Source: AEGEAN-183 sp964002385
GTDB lineage: Bacteria > Pseudomonadota > Gammaproteobacteria > Magnimaribacterales > Magnimaribacteraceae
Reading direction: 5' to 3'
Length of the DNA stretch: 18,827 nt
NCBI GenBank assembly: GCA_964002385.1
Contig: CAXFFS010000021.1
Coordinates: 1-18,827, forward strand
Both the position numbers and the translations under genes were made by a program. How positions within the stretch are numbered: the first letter of the stretch is position 1; every line of letters starts with the position of its first letter. Of this stretch, positions 1-6,444 are shown piece after piece. The notes under the pieces were generated by a model. It was not told the DNA's origin and searched no databases. It saw only the letters and a program-made list of their open reading frames with translations.

Positions 1-704
1 ACTTCTCTACAAGTTATATCTTCTTCAGCTAGACCCATCCTAATCCAATTATTTCTATAGTTAGGTAGGCCCTTATAAATAGCAGCAGTCTGTTTTGCAG
101 CTTCCCTTGCCTTTGTTGGATCCTTTTCTAAGATTACTTTCTGTTCAACGCACAGCCATGAATCCTTTCCTAGTTTCTCTCTTGCCATAGCCGTGTGCTC
201 TGGAGAAGTAAAATAAGGGTGGGCACCTTGTGTCATCTCAGACGCTAGTTCTAGCATTTTAGGACCTAGGGCGGCTATTACTGTAGGCGGTTCTTCTTCA
301 TGAGAAAGCGCCGTATATGGTGCTGCTTTCATGCCTTCTAAATAATTTCTCATGGTCTTTACTGGAGGTCCGTAATTTAATCCTCTGACACCTTCCACCA
401 GGGGTTTATGGGAAACCCCAAGTCCCAATAAGAAACGGTTATTTGATTGCTCACAGAGAGATTTTTGAGCTGCCAAAGTAACACCAGGTTCTCTGTGATA
501 AATATTCGCAATCCCAGTTGCAATGTTGAGTTCTTTTGTATTTGAAAGAAGCCAAGAACTTAGGACCATAGGGTTTTTTCCTGTGGTCTCAGGAATCCAT
601 AAAGTGGAATACCCTAATGATTCAATCCTCTGGGCAGTTGTGGCCGCATCAGTTGAAGACATCGCATCAAAAAAATACCAAACTCCTAATTTTCCTAATT
701 TCAT
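1..704 (-). CDS. LLM-class (luciferase-like) F420/flavin-dependent oxidoreductase, 3' end outside window
   Basis: The reading frame is open from an ATG at 704 to the left edge: 234 codons are visible and the C-terminus is missing. The protein starts MKLGKLGVWYFFDAM and continues with GYSTLWIPE (about residues 31-39), a GLGVSH segment near 95 and GAHPYF near 160. This pattern is typical of the luciferase-like TIM-barrel family, especially the subgroup often annotated TIGR03620 (F420-dependent LLM class). Family members oxidise or reduce small organic substrates using F420 or FMN; the cofactor cannot be settled from sequence. An AAGGA ribosome site lies 8 bases before the ATG, and the SDR stop codon is only 24 bp upstream, so the gene is probably co-transcribed with the SDR. 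The codons before the edge are intact, so the gene is cut by the window and not broken. Confident of the family; substrate unknown. Confidence 0.82.
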   Translation of the reverse strand, partial: MKLGKLGVWYFFDAMSSTDAATTAQRIESLGYSTLWIPETTGKNPMVLSSWLLSNTKELNIATGIANIYHREPGVTLAAQKSLCEQSNNRFLLGLGVSHKPLVEGVRGLNYGPPVKTMRNYLEGMKAAPYTALSHEEEPPTVIAALGPKMLELASEMTQGAHPYFTSPEHTAMAREKLGKDSWLCVEQKVILEKDPTKAREAAKQTAAIYKGLPNYRNNWIRMGLAEEDITCRE

Positions 705-728
705 ATTAATCCTTAAGGCAATAAAATT

Positions 729-1514
729 TTATATATAGGCTGCTTGCCCTCCATCGACTTCTATGGAAGTGCCACTAATGTAAGAAGCCGCGTTAGAACA
801 AAGGAAAACAATTAAAGACGCAACTTCTTCAGAAGTGCCATATCTACCTACAGGAACTCCTTTTCCATTATTCTCTATAACTGACTCAGCAGTACTTCCA
901 GCTGCCTCTGCTATTTCATTAGCAGCTCTCTCCCACATGGCAGTGTGAATAAGTCCTGGAAGGATAGAGTTAATCAAGACACCGTCACGTCCATATTTCT
1001 TAGATAGAGACTTACTGATTGAAATCATGGCTGCCTTGGTAGCACCATAATCTATAAGTGCAGCATTGGGAGATTTACCTCCTGCACTTGAAATCATGAT
1101 AACTCTACCCCATTTTTGTTCCCTCATGTGAGGTAAAAAAGCTCTAGTACATCTAACGGCAGATAAAAGATTTAACTCATGAAGAGATCTCCAATCATCA
1201 TCTGTCATATAGAGAAAATTTCTAGAGGGTGATGCCCCAACATTATTTACCAAGATATCAGTCGGTCCTTCAGATTCAACTTCTTGGATGAACTTGTTAG
1301 TTGAATCCTCTTCTCCCATGTCGGCTATGAGACCCCTCACTGAACCCTTTCCTTCAGGTTTATATTTTGAGAGCTCTTGAATTGCATTCTCATTACGAGC
1401 ACAAAATATTACATCAGCTCCATGGTCTGCTAATAACCTTACAGATGCAGCTCCAATGCCTAGACTAGCACCAGTGACTACTGCCCTCTTTCCTTCCAAA
1501 CTTAAATCTATCAT
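729..1514 (-). CDS. SDR-family NAD(P)-dependent oxidoreductase
   Basis: A classical short-chain dehydrogenase/reductase of 261 aa, the usual length. Visible landmarks are the nucleotide-binding TGASLGIG (14-21), NNVGA (90-94), the catalytic Asn115 (ELNLLS), Ser142/143, Tyr156 and Lys160 (YGATK), and the PG turn at 186-187. A C-terminal S-x-E-V-D-G-G segment closes the fold as in most SDRs. Enzymes of this type interconvert alcohols and ketones, or act as 3-oxoacyl reductases. CAR at 38-40, after the second beta strand, might favour NADP, but this is inference. AAGGAG lies 10 bases upstream of the ATG. The gene sits 24 bp after a GST and 24 bp before the LLM oxidoreductase, so it is probably part of the same catabolic operon. 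Substrate not determinable. Confidence 0.93.
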   Translation of the reverse strand: MIDLSLEGKRAVVTGASLGIGAASVRLLADHGADVIFCARNENAIQELSKYKPEGKGSVRGLIADMGEEDSTNKFIQEVESEGPTDILVNNVGASPSRNFLYMTDDDWRSLHELNLLSAVRCTRAFLPHMREQKWGRVIMISSAGGKSPNAALIDYGATKAAMISISKSLSKKYGRDGVLINSILPGLIHTAMWERAANEIAEAAGSTAESVIENNGKGVPVGRYGTSEEVASLIVFLCSNAASYISGTSIEVDGGQAAYI

Positions 1515-1538
1515 CAGCTTAGTTCTCCTTACAGTAAG

Positions 1539-2150
1539 CTACTGCATATCAATCGCAGTTTTAAAAGCTGGTCTTTCAGTAATTCTTTGAACGTAACCTT
1601 TTAAGTTAGTCATTTCTTCAGCTACACAACCTAACCGATTACTCATAAAACATGAGTGACCTAACATAATGTCTGCTGCGGAAAAATCTCCTATCAAATA
1701 ATCTTTACCTTCCAAAGCTTCATTAACAGGGGCTAAAGACTTGGCAAGCAACCTTTGTGCCTGTCCTAGAACCGTTTCGTCTTGTCTTTCCGGTGGAAGT
1801 AAAATGGTTTGAACAATGATGGTATTTATAGGGGGCATAACCATGCCCTCACAATAATGAAACCACTGGAGATAGTTAGGATAGTCTGAAGAGTCTACTG
1901 CAGGCTTAAGGCCACCATTCTTATGGCGCTCTAGAACATACTCTACTATAGCTCCAGATTCATAGATTCTTATATCTCCATCATCTAAAACGGGTACACG
2001 TCCTAACGGATGTCTTTCCCTGTGCTCATCAGACTTTAAATCCTTAGGGTGGAAAGCCATTTTATTGATCTCATAAGGCAATTCCAGCTCTTCCAAAAGC
2101 CAAACAATCCTTCCTGCTCTTGAGTTTGGTGCAAAATGAAGTTTTAACAT
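1539..2150 (-). CDS. Glutathione S-transferase family protein (GST 3 of the cluster)
   Basis: A 203-aa GST. The N-terminal thioredoxin-like half (1-77) contains HFAPNSRAGRI, where Ser10 is the likely glutathione-activating residue. It also has a VPVL cis-proline segment (52-55) and the ESGAIVEYV glutathione gamma-glutamyl-binding signature (Glu64-Ser65). The helical C-terminal half carries YLIGDFSAADIMLGH, whose Asp is the usual N-capping box of this fold. An in-frame extension of 12 codons exists upstream, but I chose the ATG at 2150 because a strong AGGAGA sits 4 bases before it and because the extension would run into the VOC gene. The VOC stop codon lies only 10 bp upstream. GSTs conjugate glutathione to electrophiles, cleave ether bonds, isomerise or dehalogenate. 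Which activity applies here is unknown. Confidence 0.93.
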   Translation of the reverse strand: MLKLHFAPNSRAGRIVWLLEELELPYEINKMAFHPKDLKSDEHRERHPLGRVPVLDDGDIRIYESGAIVEYVLERHKNGGLKPAVDSSDYPNYLQWFHYCEGMVMPPINTIIVQTILLPPERQDETVLGQAQRLLAKSLAPVNEALEGKDYLIGDFSAADIMLGHSCFMSNRLGCVAEEMTNLKGYVQRITERPAFKTAIDMQ

Positions 2151-2154
2151 ATTT

Positions 2155-2160
2155 TCTCCT
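2155..2160 (-). promoter_or_regulatory. Strong ribosome binding site that decides the GST start
   Basis: On the minus strand AGGAGA lies 4 bases before the ATG at 2150 and immediately after the stop codon of the VOC gene. It supports the shorter GST start over the 12-codon upstream extension. Confidence 0.6.
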
Positions 2161-2919
2161 TTATAAAAGATTGAATCTCGTTCCACATATATTAACTTGT
2201 GAATCCCCGGTCCTTAAATCAAGACTATCGGCAAGCTCTAATATTTCTTCTTTTCCAGGTGCCGACAAATCTAGGCTACCAAGACCTTCTGGTCGACCAT
2301 CAGTGCAGTCAACAAATCTTAAAGATGCATTATCCAATTCCATAGTGAGTTCATTGGCTAAAGGAATCTCTGCTATATCACTCCATCTATTGGCTACATC
2401 TTCAGGATTATCGCATTGTAATTCTGCTGCTCTAATTCCATCTACTAATTTAGTATTCTTTGCTCTCTGCCAATCAGGCCCAGCTGGTGTCCAAGGTCCG
2501 TCAATGTCATGCGCACCATCTCCTAACTGCTCATCAATTTCAAAGAAAGTAGCACCAGTGTCTTTGGGATGAAGCTGCATGTTGAGAAAATGCTCATTAT
2601 CAAATTGATGAGCGATACGAACTCCCAAGTCATCAACTCTTGCTCGTCGAGGAGTATGATTATCACACTGTGTTATAACCATATAACCTCCATCTCCACC
2701 TCTTCTATCTAAATAACGACCACCTGCTGTGTTCTCTTCAACAGGAGCTACTACTTCTAATAACTGATTGCCTATAGGAAATAATGCATTCTCAAGACCA
2801 AAGAAAGCTACCCCAGGATCTCTAAAACAAACATTAATACCAAGAACTTTGTTTAACTGTTCTTCTACAGGTTTCAACTCTCTAGCTACCAAGCAAATCT
2901 GTCTAAGCCTTAACCACAT
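2161..2919 (-). CDS. Glyoxalase-like / VOC-superfamily protein
   Basis: A 252-aa protein, long enough for two VOC half-repeats. The N-terminal 60 residues read like a VOC module: QICLVARELKPVEEQL, then NVCFRDPGVAFFGLENALFPIGN and LLEVVAP, where the Glu could be a metal ligand. At the place near residue 7 where many VOC proteins have a metal-binding His there is Gln, so metal binding may be altered. The C-terminal half has a second strand pattern (AAELQCDNPEDVANRWS onward) resembling a glyoxalase-like domain. VOC enzymes include glyoxalases, extradiol dioxygenases, epimerases and fosfomycin-type thiol transferases. Association with GSTs and an SDR suggests a catabolic or thiol-dependent step. 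The next gene upstream ends 10 bp before the start. The ribosome site is weak (AAAGAATAA). Family fairly sure, reaction unknown. Confidence 0.8.
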   Translation of the reverse strand: MWLRLRQICLVARELKPVEEQLNKVLGINVCFRDPGVAFFGLENALFPIGNQLLEVVAPVEENTAGGRYLDRRGGDGGYMVITQCDNHTPRRARVDDLGVRIAHQFDNEHFLNMQLHPKDTGATFFEIDEQLGDGAHDIDGPWTPAGPDWQRAKNTKLVDGIRAAELQCDNPEDVANRWSDIAEIPLANELTMELDNASLRFVDCTDGRPEGLGSLDLSAPGKEEILELADSLDLRTGDSQVNICGTRFNLL

Positions 2920-2929
2920 TTATTATTCT

Positions 2930-3130
2930 TTAATCTTTTTGATAATTAGCTTCAAAAACCGTTTCTCTTTCTTCTTTCATCATACCAACAGTTTCATCCA
3001 TAAATCTATTTCTGTCTTCTCGAGTTTCGAAGACCCAGATACAGATACAATCACTACTGTGATATATCGCTTTTAGTTCATCATTTATCTCATTGATTTC
3101 TTTAGGAATTTTAGTTTCTATACAAATCAT
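2930..3130 (-). CDS. Small hypothetical protein (66 aa) within the GST/VOC operon
   Basis: A 66-codon ATG-started frame fits the 10-30 bp spacing of the operon exactly, lying between the VOC gene and a small membrane protein. The product (MICIETKIPKEINEINDELK at the start) is soluble, acidic in the middle and rich in Glu/Arg in its C-terminal helix. The beta strand CICIWVFETREDRNRF followed by a helix looks like half of a ferredoxin-like alpha+beta fold, as in small monooxygenase-like or DUF1428-type proteins, but I do not recognise a family. No good Shine-Dalgarno is seen. I believe it is real because of the operon position, the codon pattern and the absence of a better frame in the gap. Confidence 0.6.
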   Translation of the reverse strand: MICIETKIPKEINEINDELKAIYHSSDCICIWVFETREDRNRFMDETVGMMKEERETVFEANYQKD

Positions 3131-3163
3131 ATTTAAGTAATAAATTAGCTTACATCTAGACGA

Positions 3164-3478
3164 TTAAGGCATTTTTTTGGCAATAGGTAGTAACCATAAC
3201 CCCAACCAAGTGCTAAAAAATCCCTTTAAAAAAACATGAATAGTAAAAGGTATTGACCAAATCCAACTGGCTAAAACATCAGGAAAAATAAAGTAGCTAA
3301 AAGGTCTTATCCAAGAATAAAACCAGGGTAACTTCTCGCTCAAGAAAAGTTCATTGGTTAGAGAGATAACTGTAGCTTCTGAGTTAAATACTACTGCCAA
3401 GCCCCACAAAAAAAAGATTAATTGGAAAGGCGTTGTCCAAATACAGACATACGCGAAAAATATTAAGAAAGATTTCAC
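3164..3478 (-). CDS. Small integral membrane protein (104 aa), unknown function
   Basis: A 104-aa strongly hydrophobic protein starting on GTG (MKSFLIFFAYVCIW). The first 34 residues form one long hydrophobic stretch. Then come a polar loop (NSEATVISLTNELFLSEK), an aromatic-rich region (WFYSWIRPFSYFIF), and at least one more membrane segment (about 67-97). It ends in the basic tail KKMP. I do not recognise a family; it may be an inner-membrane protein with three or four helices. No clear ribosome site precedes the GTG, so the exact start is uncertain. It lies 30 bp downstream of the long-insert GST and 33 bp upstream of the 66-aa protein, so it is probably co-transcribed. It could be a transport or anchoring component of the pathway, but that is only positional inference. 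Confidence 0.65.
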   Translation of the reverse strand: MKSFLIFFAYVCIWTTPFQLIFFLWGLAVVFNSEATVISLTNELFLSEKLPWFYSWIRPFSYFIFPDVLASWIWSIPFTIHVFLKGFFSTWLGLWLLPIAKKMP

Positions 3479-3508
3479 AGTAATATTATTATTTAAATCT
3501 ATTCTACC

Positions 3509-4291
3509 TTACTCTTTTTTATACCAATCTAAATAAGTCCCCATTACAGAAGAAAATTCCTCTCGACCACTAAGGTCTAAAAGATGGCTAAATACTTTAG
3601 GATTATTCTTGGGACCATTTTTAGATATTAAATCCAGCCCTTTATTTTTTAAAATTTCTTCGTAATGACCTTCTCTAAGAAATTGAGCGAAATCACACAC
3701 AAATGAAATATCAGCAATGGTTAAATCCTTTCCAGCGATATACGAGTTATTAGATAAAGACTCTTCTAGTCCAGACACATAAAACTCGTAAGCTGCAGCC
3801 ATTCTTTTATACCCTTCCTTAGTCAAAGTTTCTATTTCAAGCAGGTATACCTGGGCCTCTCTGGCAAACACTAGACCAGCATCTAGATAGCTATCAATTC
3901 TGGAAGCTTCGTAGTGATTACTTCCGTATAAAGTAGAATGGTTTCCTGCCCTAGCTACCGCACGCAATATACTGTTTGATTCAAACACCCCTATGTTACC
4001 TTCTGGACTAAAAGCCGCTGGCACTGTTCCAAAAGGGTGAGATTTTAGAAAATCATCAGTTTTATATAAAGCTCCTGAAAATCCTCTTTTGCCAACTCTG
4101 ATATGAGGGCTGTCCTCACTCATCTCCTCTTCCTCCAATTCTCGAGGATTTGAATCCCAAAGCCATTTTCCTAATTGCTTAGGCTTATCACCAATTACTT
4201 CAACACTTACTTCACAGATATTTCCAGCAATTACTGCTTTCCATACCCGGGGGTTAGGTAAATAAGAAAATATCTTTAAAACTTTTTCCAA
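3509..4291 (-). CDS. Long-insert glutathione S-transferase (260 aa), TTG start (GST 2)
   Basis: A GST with an unusually long N-terminal domain. After the first beta-alpha unit (LKIFSYLPNPRVWKAV) there is an insert of about 45 residues (roughly 40-85: WLWDSNPRELEEEE...RGFSGALYKTDDFL). Only then follow FGTVPAAFSP (cis-Pro91) and VFESNSILR (Glu104-Ser105, glutathione binding). The all-helical C-terminal domain contains AGKDLTIADISFVCD (187-200). The arrangement resembles a less common proteobacterial GST subgroup and, more distantly, elongation-factor-1-gamma-like GSTs. The start is TTG at 4291, directly abutting the TAA of the preceding GST (stop at 4294-4292). GAAGAG in the upstream gene's last codons can act as ribosome site, and no ATG or GTG alternative exists nearby. 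Translation is probably coupled to the upstream GST. Reaction unknown. Confidence 0.88.
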   Translation of the reverse strand: MEKVLKIFSYLPNPRVWKAVIAGNICEVSVEVIGDKPKQLGKWLWDSNPRELEEEEMSEDSPHIRVGKRGFSGALYKTDDFLKSHPFGTVPAAFSPEGNIGVFESNSILRAVARAGNHSTLYGSNHYEASRIDSYLDAGLVFAREAQVYLLEIETLTKEGYKRMAAAYEFYVSGLEESLSNNSYIAGKDLTIADISFVCDFAQFLREGHYEEILKNKGLDLISKNGPKNNPKVFSHLLDLSGREEFSSVMGTYLDWYKKE

Positions 4292-4909
4292 TTACTCTTC
4301 GTATTTATAAGACAATGATTTCTTATAGCCATCTCGGTCAAAAAGCATATCAGTCCATCTCTTGATATTAGGCTTGAAGGCTTGATCTATGCCCAAGGAA
4401 CCAGCCAGATGAATAGCGTAACTAACGCAGATATCTGCAATAGTAAGCCTGTTGCTGCAAAGATATTCTCTGTCTTCTAAAGTTTTTTCTAATAATCTTA
4501 ATCTTGCAACAAACCATCTCCGATATCCTTCTGCAGCTGCATCGGCGACCCCTGGTTCTTGCAGGGTATATCTCAATACTACAGTTTGAGGAAAAGTTAG
4601 AGTCGCGTCTGAATGAGCTAGCCAATTAAGATAGGTTGCGAAGTCCTCCTCATCTGGCTGAACTTGTAAGTCGGTAGGACCATATTTTTGTACAAAATAT
4701 TGGCACATTCCTACGGATTCAGTCATTCTTACGTCCCCATCTTCAAGGTAAGGAATGGTTCCCAAAATATTTACTTCCAGATACTCTGGTTTAAAAACCC
4801 GAGGAGGAAAAGGTAACATCTCTACCTCATAATCAACCCCCATTTCTTCTAATGTCCAAATAGGTCTTACCCCTCTTGAGCCTTCGCAGTTGTAAATCTT
4901 AATACTCAT
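4292..4909 (-). CDS. Glutathione S-transferase family protein (GST 1)
   Basis: A 205-aa canonical bacterial GST. The N-terminal domain starts IKIYNCEGSRGVRPIWTLEE; Ser11 (or Cys8) is the candidate catalytic residue. It continues with NILGTIPYLEDGDVRMTES, giving cis-Pro53 and the Glu64-Ser65 glutathione-binding pair. The C-terminal domain carries the RLTIADICVSYAI segment with the conserved Asp. AGGAG lies 7 bases before the ATG. The gene follows the PqaA-like hydrolase by 27 bp and runs directly into the long-insert GST with no intergenic base. The sequence resembles marine proteobacterial GSTs of unassigned class; beta-etherase, isomerase and dehalogenase classes share the same scaffold. Confidence 0.93.
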   Translation of the reverse strand: MSIKIYNCEGSRGVRPIWTLEEMGVDYEVEMLPFPPRVFKPEYLEVNILGTIPYLEDGDVRMTESVGMCQYFVQKYGPTDLQVQPDEEDFATYLNWLAHSDATLTFPQTVVLRYTLQEPGVADAAAEGYRRWFVARLRLLEKTLEDREYLCSNRLTIADICVSYAIHLAGSLGIDQAFKPNIKRWTDMLFDRDGYKKSLSYKYEE

Positions 4910-4936
4910 ATAAATCTCCTTCTTTTATTTTAGTAA

Positions 4937-6346
4937 TTATTTAGTCAAAAAACCTTTTTTTGGTTCCTTAGGCGGTTGGTGTTGATAAGGTAAAGTATCC
5001 GGTGTAACTCTAACTGGAGTTGTGAACTTCAAAGGAATTCCGAAAGGCGTTTCATAAGTCAGTTCAACAAAATAAGCTCTCCAACCTTTATGCGGGGTCT
5101 CTGGCATTGCCTTATAACTACCGTCTTGTTCTTCAATTAAGACTGTAGATCTCCAACTATTTCCAATTTTATCTTTTCTAAAATCTCTAGCTTCAGGATT
5201 TTTAGCACTCCACATATTAACTTCTTTAACTTCACCTTCAGACGTTACTCTAATGCTTCCATCTTGATTAAATTTCCATGAAAATTGTGGTCTTGGAAAG
5301 TTATTTAAAATGCTTGCATAAAACGCCAGTACTGTTTCTAAAGCATCAGTATCAGATAAACCATGGTCAGCATTGGGCACGTATCTAAGATATTTTTCTC
5401 CGGGTAATTCGTCAAAATAAAATTGAGATGAAGTAGGTATAAAAAATTCATCTCCCGCTGCGTTAACAAGTAATTTAGGCATTTGAAACCTATCTTTATA
5501 GCTAAAGGGACCAACCAAGTTAAAAAGAGAACGAATTTCGGGTGAATACCACCAATCAACTATCTCCATATCTACATAGTCTTGAATTGCTGGAGCCCAA
5601 AACCCATAGACACTCCAATGATGTTTAAAAGAAGGCTCCAAGTTAAGTAGATCAATTACTATAGGTATCATTGCTTCTACTCGGTCATCGACTGCACCAG
5701 TAGTCCAAGTAGTCCAGCCTCTTTTAGAAGCTCCAGCAATCACAAATTTAGAAACTGTTTCAGAAATATCTTGTTGTTCCATCAAGGACTGAATTGCGTC
5801 CATAGCCGCAACTGCGCTCTTAGTCATTGCCATTCTGGCTGGCCATCTTTCTTCTCCGGTCTTTAAGTATTTATCCCAAGTGTAAGCAATTATTGCATCT
5901 TCCCATCTAGGTTCTTTTTCCCCTTTGAAAGTTAAAGGTTGATTAGGAACCATGCTTAATTCAGCAACTATCGATCCCGTTGCTTTGGCATAATTAACCA
6001 GAAGTTGAGGCGATTTATCTGGAATTTTTCCATCATTGTCCCCAGCCCCAATAATTAACATTCCAGTTTGATGCTTTATTTCGTCGGGCTTAACCACTAT
6101 GAGCCAATGTTGCCACTCTGTTTTATTGACATCTTCGCTGGTTAAATATTTTTGTGAAATGAGATTGACTATAAAAGTTGTATGCCCTTCTCCCGATAAA
6201 GTATTTACTACTTCATATCGATAAGCTTGGTCTGGTTGATGGACATATTGATCTAAGGCTGTTTGATCGTATTCAAGTCTTGGTCCAGCGTTTAAAAAAT
6301 GGCAGGAGACTGCTAAGAGGATAATTAGAAATATTCTTTTAAACAC
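4937..6346 (-). CDS. PhoPQ-activated pathogenicity-related protein (PqaA/AprA family), secreted alpha/beta hydrolase
   Basis: A 469-aa protein with a signal peptide (KRIFLIILLAVSCHFLNA, likely cut near residue 20), so probably periplasmic or exported. Family landmarks are HWLIVVKPD (80-88), GAGDNDG (100-106), the nucleophile elbow GASKRGW with Ser207, GDEFF with Asp299, and NADHG with His328. Together these form a plausible Ser-Asp-His triad. The C-terminal 120 residues form a beta-rich domain. The family is named after Salmonella PqaA; its substrate is not established. The start is GTG at 6346, supported by AGGAG five bases upstream and by the signal peptide immediately after it. The gene is divergent from the MHS transporter (98-bp spacer) and is first in the long minus-strand GST operon. 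Its role is possibly to hydrolyse an imported substrate, which is inference. Confidence 0.9.
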   Translation of the reverse strand: MFKRIFLIILLAVSCHFLNAGPRLEYDQTALDQYVHQPDQAYRYEVVNTLSGEGHTTFIVNLISQKYLTSEDVNKTEWQHWLIVVKPDEIKHQTGMLIIGAGDNDGKIPDKSPQLLVNYAKATGSIVAELSMVPNQPLTFKGEKEPRWEDAIIAYTWDKYLKTGEERWPARMAMTKSAVAAMDAIQSLMEQQDISETVSKFVIAGASKRGWTTWTTGAVDDRVEAMIPIVIDLLNLEPSFKHHWSVYGFWAPAIQDYVDMEIVDWWYSPEIRSLFNLVGPFSYKDRFQMPKLLVNAAGDEFFIPTSSQFYFDELPGEKYLRYVPNADHGLSDTDALETVLAFYASILNNFPRPQFSWKFNQDGSIRVTSEGEVKEVNMWSAKNPEARDFRKDKIGNSWRSTVLIEEQDGSYKAMPETPHKGWRAYFVELTYETPFGIPLKFTTPVRVTPDTLPYQHQPPKEPKKGFLTK

Positions 6347-6444
6347 TTTTTCTCCTAAGTGATGCTTAAATAAGCCTTATTACAGCAATTAACACTCACA
6401 TTTTGTTATCATTTTACAAAGAATAGGTACTGGAGAGCATCATA
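6347..6444. promoter_or_regulatory. Divergent promoter region between the PqaA-like and MHS transporter genes
   Basis: A 98-bp AT-rich spacer must hold the promoters for both the leftward GST operon and the rightward transporter. TATCAT near 6407 (plus strand) and TAATAA (minus strand) are possible -10 boxes, but I see no convincing -35 partner at proper spacing. No regulator gene lies next to it. A shared operator is possible but not visible. Confidence 0.4.
6352..6356 (-). promoter_or_regulatory. Ribosome binding site supporting the GTG start of the PqaA-like gene
   Basis: Minus-strand AGGAG lies five bases before GTG at 6346. No ATG close by fits the signal peptide, so this site decides the start. 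Confidence 0.6.

Noticed and set aside
2120..2572. Plus-strand open frame of about 150 codons opposite the VOC and GST genes
   Set aside because: It lies antisense to two well-supported genes, its product has no domain character and it lacks a ribosome site.
4422..4625. Second minus-strand open frame inside GST 1
   Set aside because: It lies entirely within the GST coding region in another frame, with a low-complexity Arg/Cys-rich product.
4940..4975. Possible hairpin with T-run at the 3' end of the PqaA-like gene as terminator
   Set aside because: The stem is only four pairs (AACC/GGTT) around a homopolymer, and it is part of the last codons; the next gene follows in 27 bp.
5338..5559. Second minus-strand open frame inside the PqaA-like gene
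   Set aside because: It is a shadow of the coding frame that carries the catalytic Asp and His.
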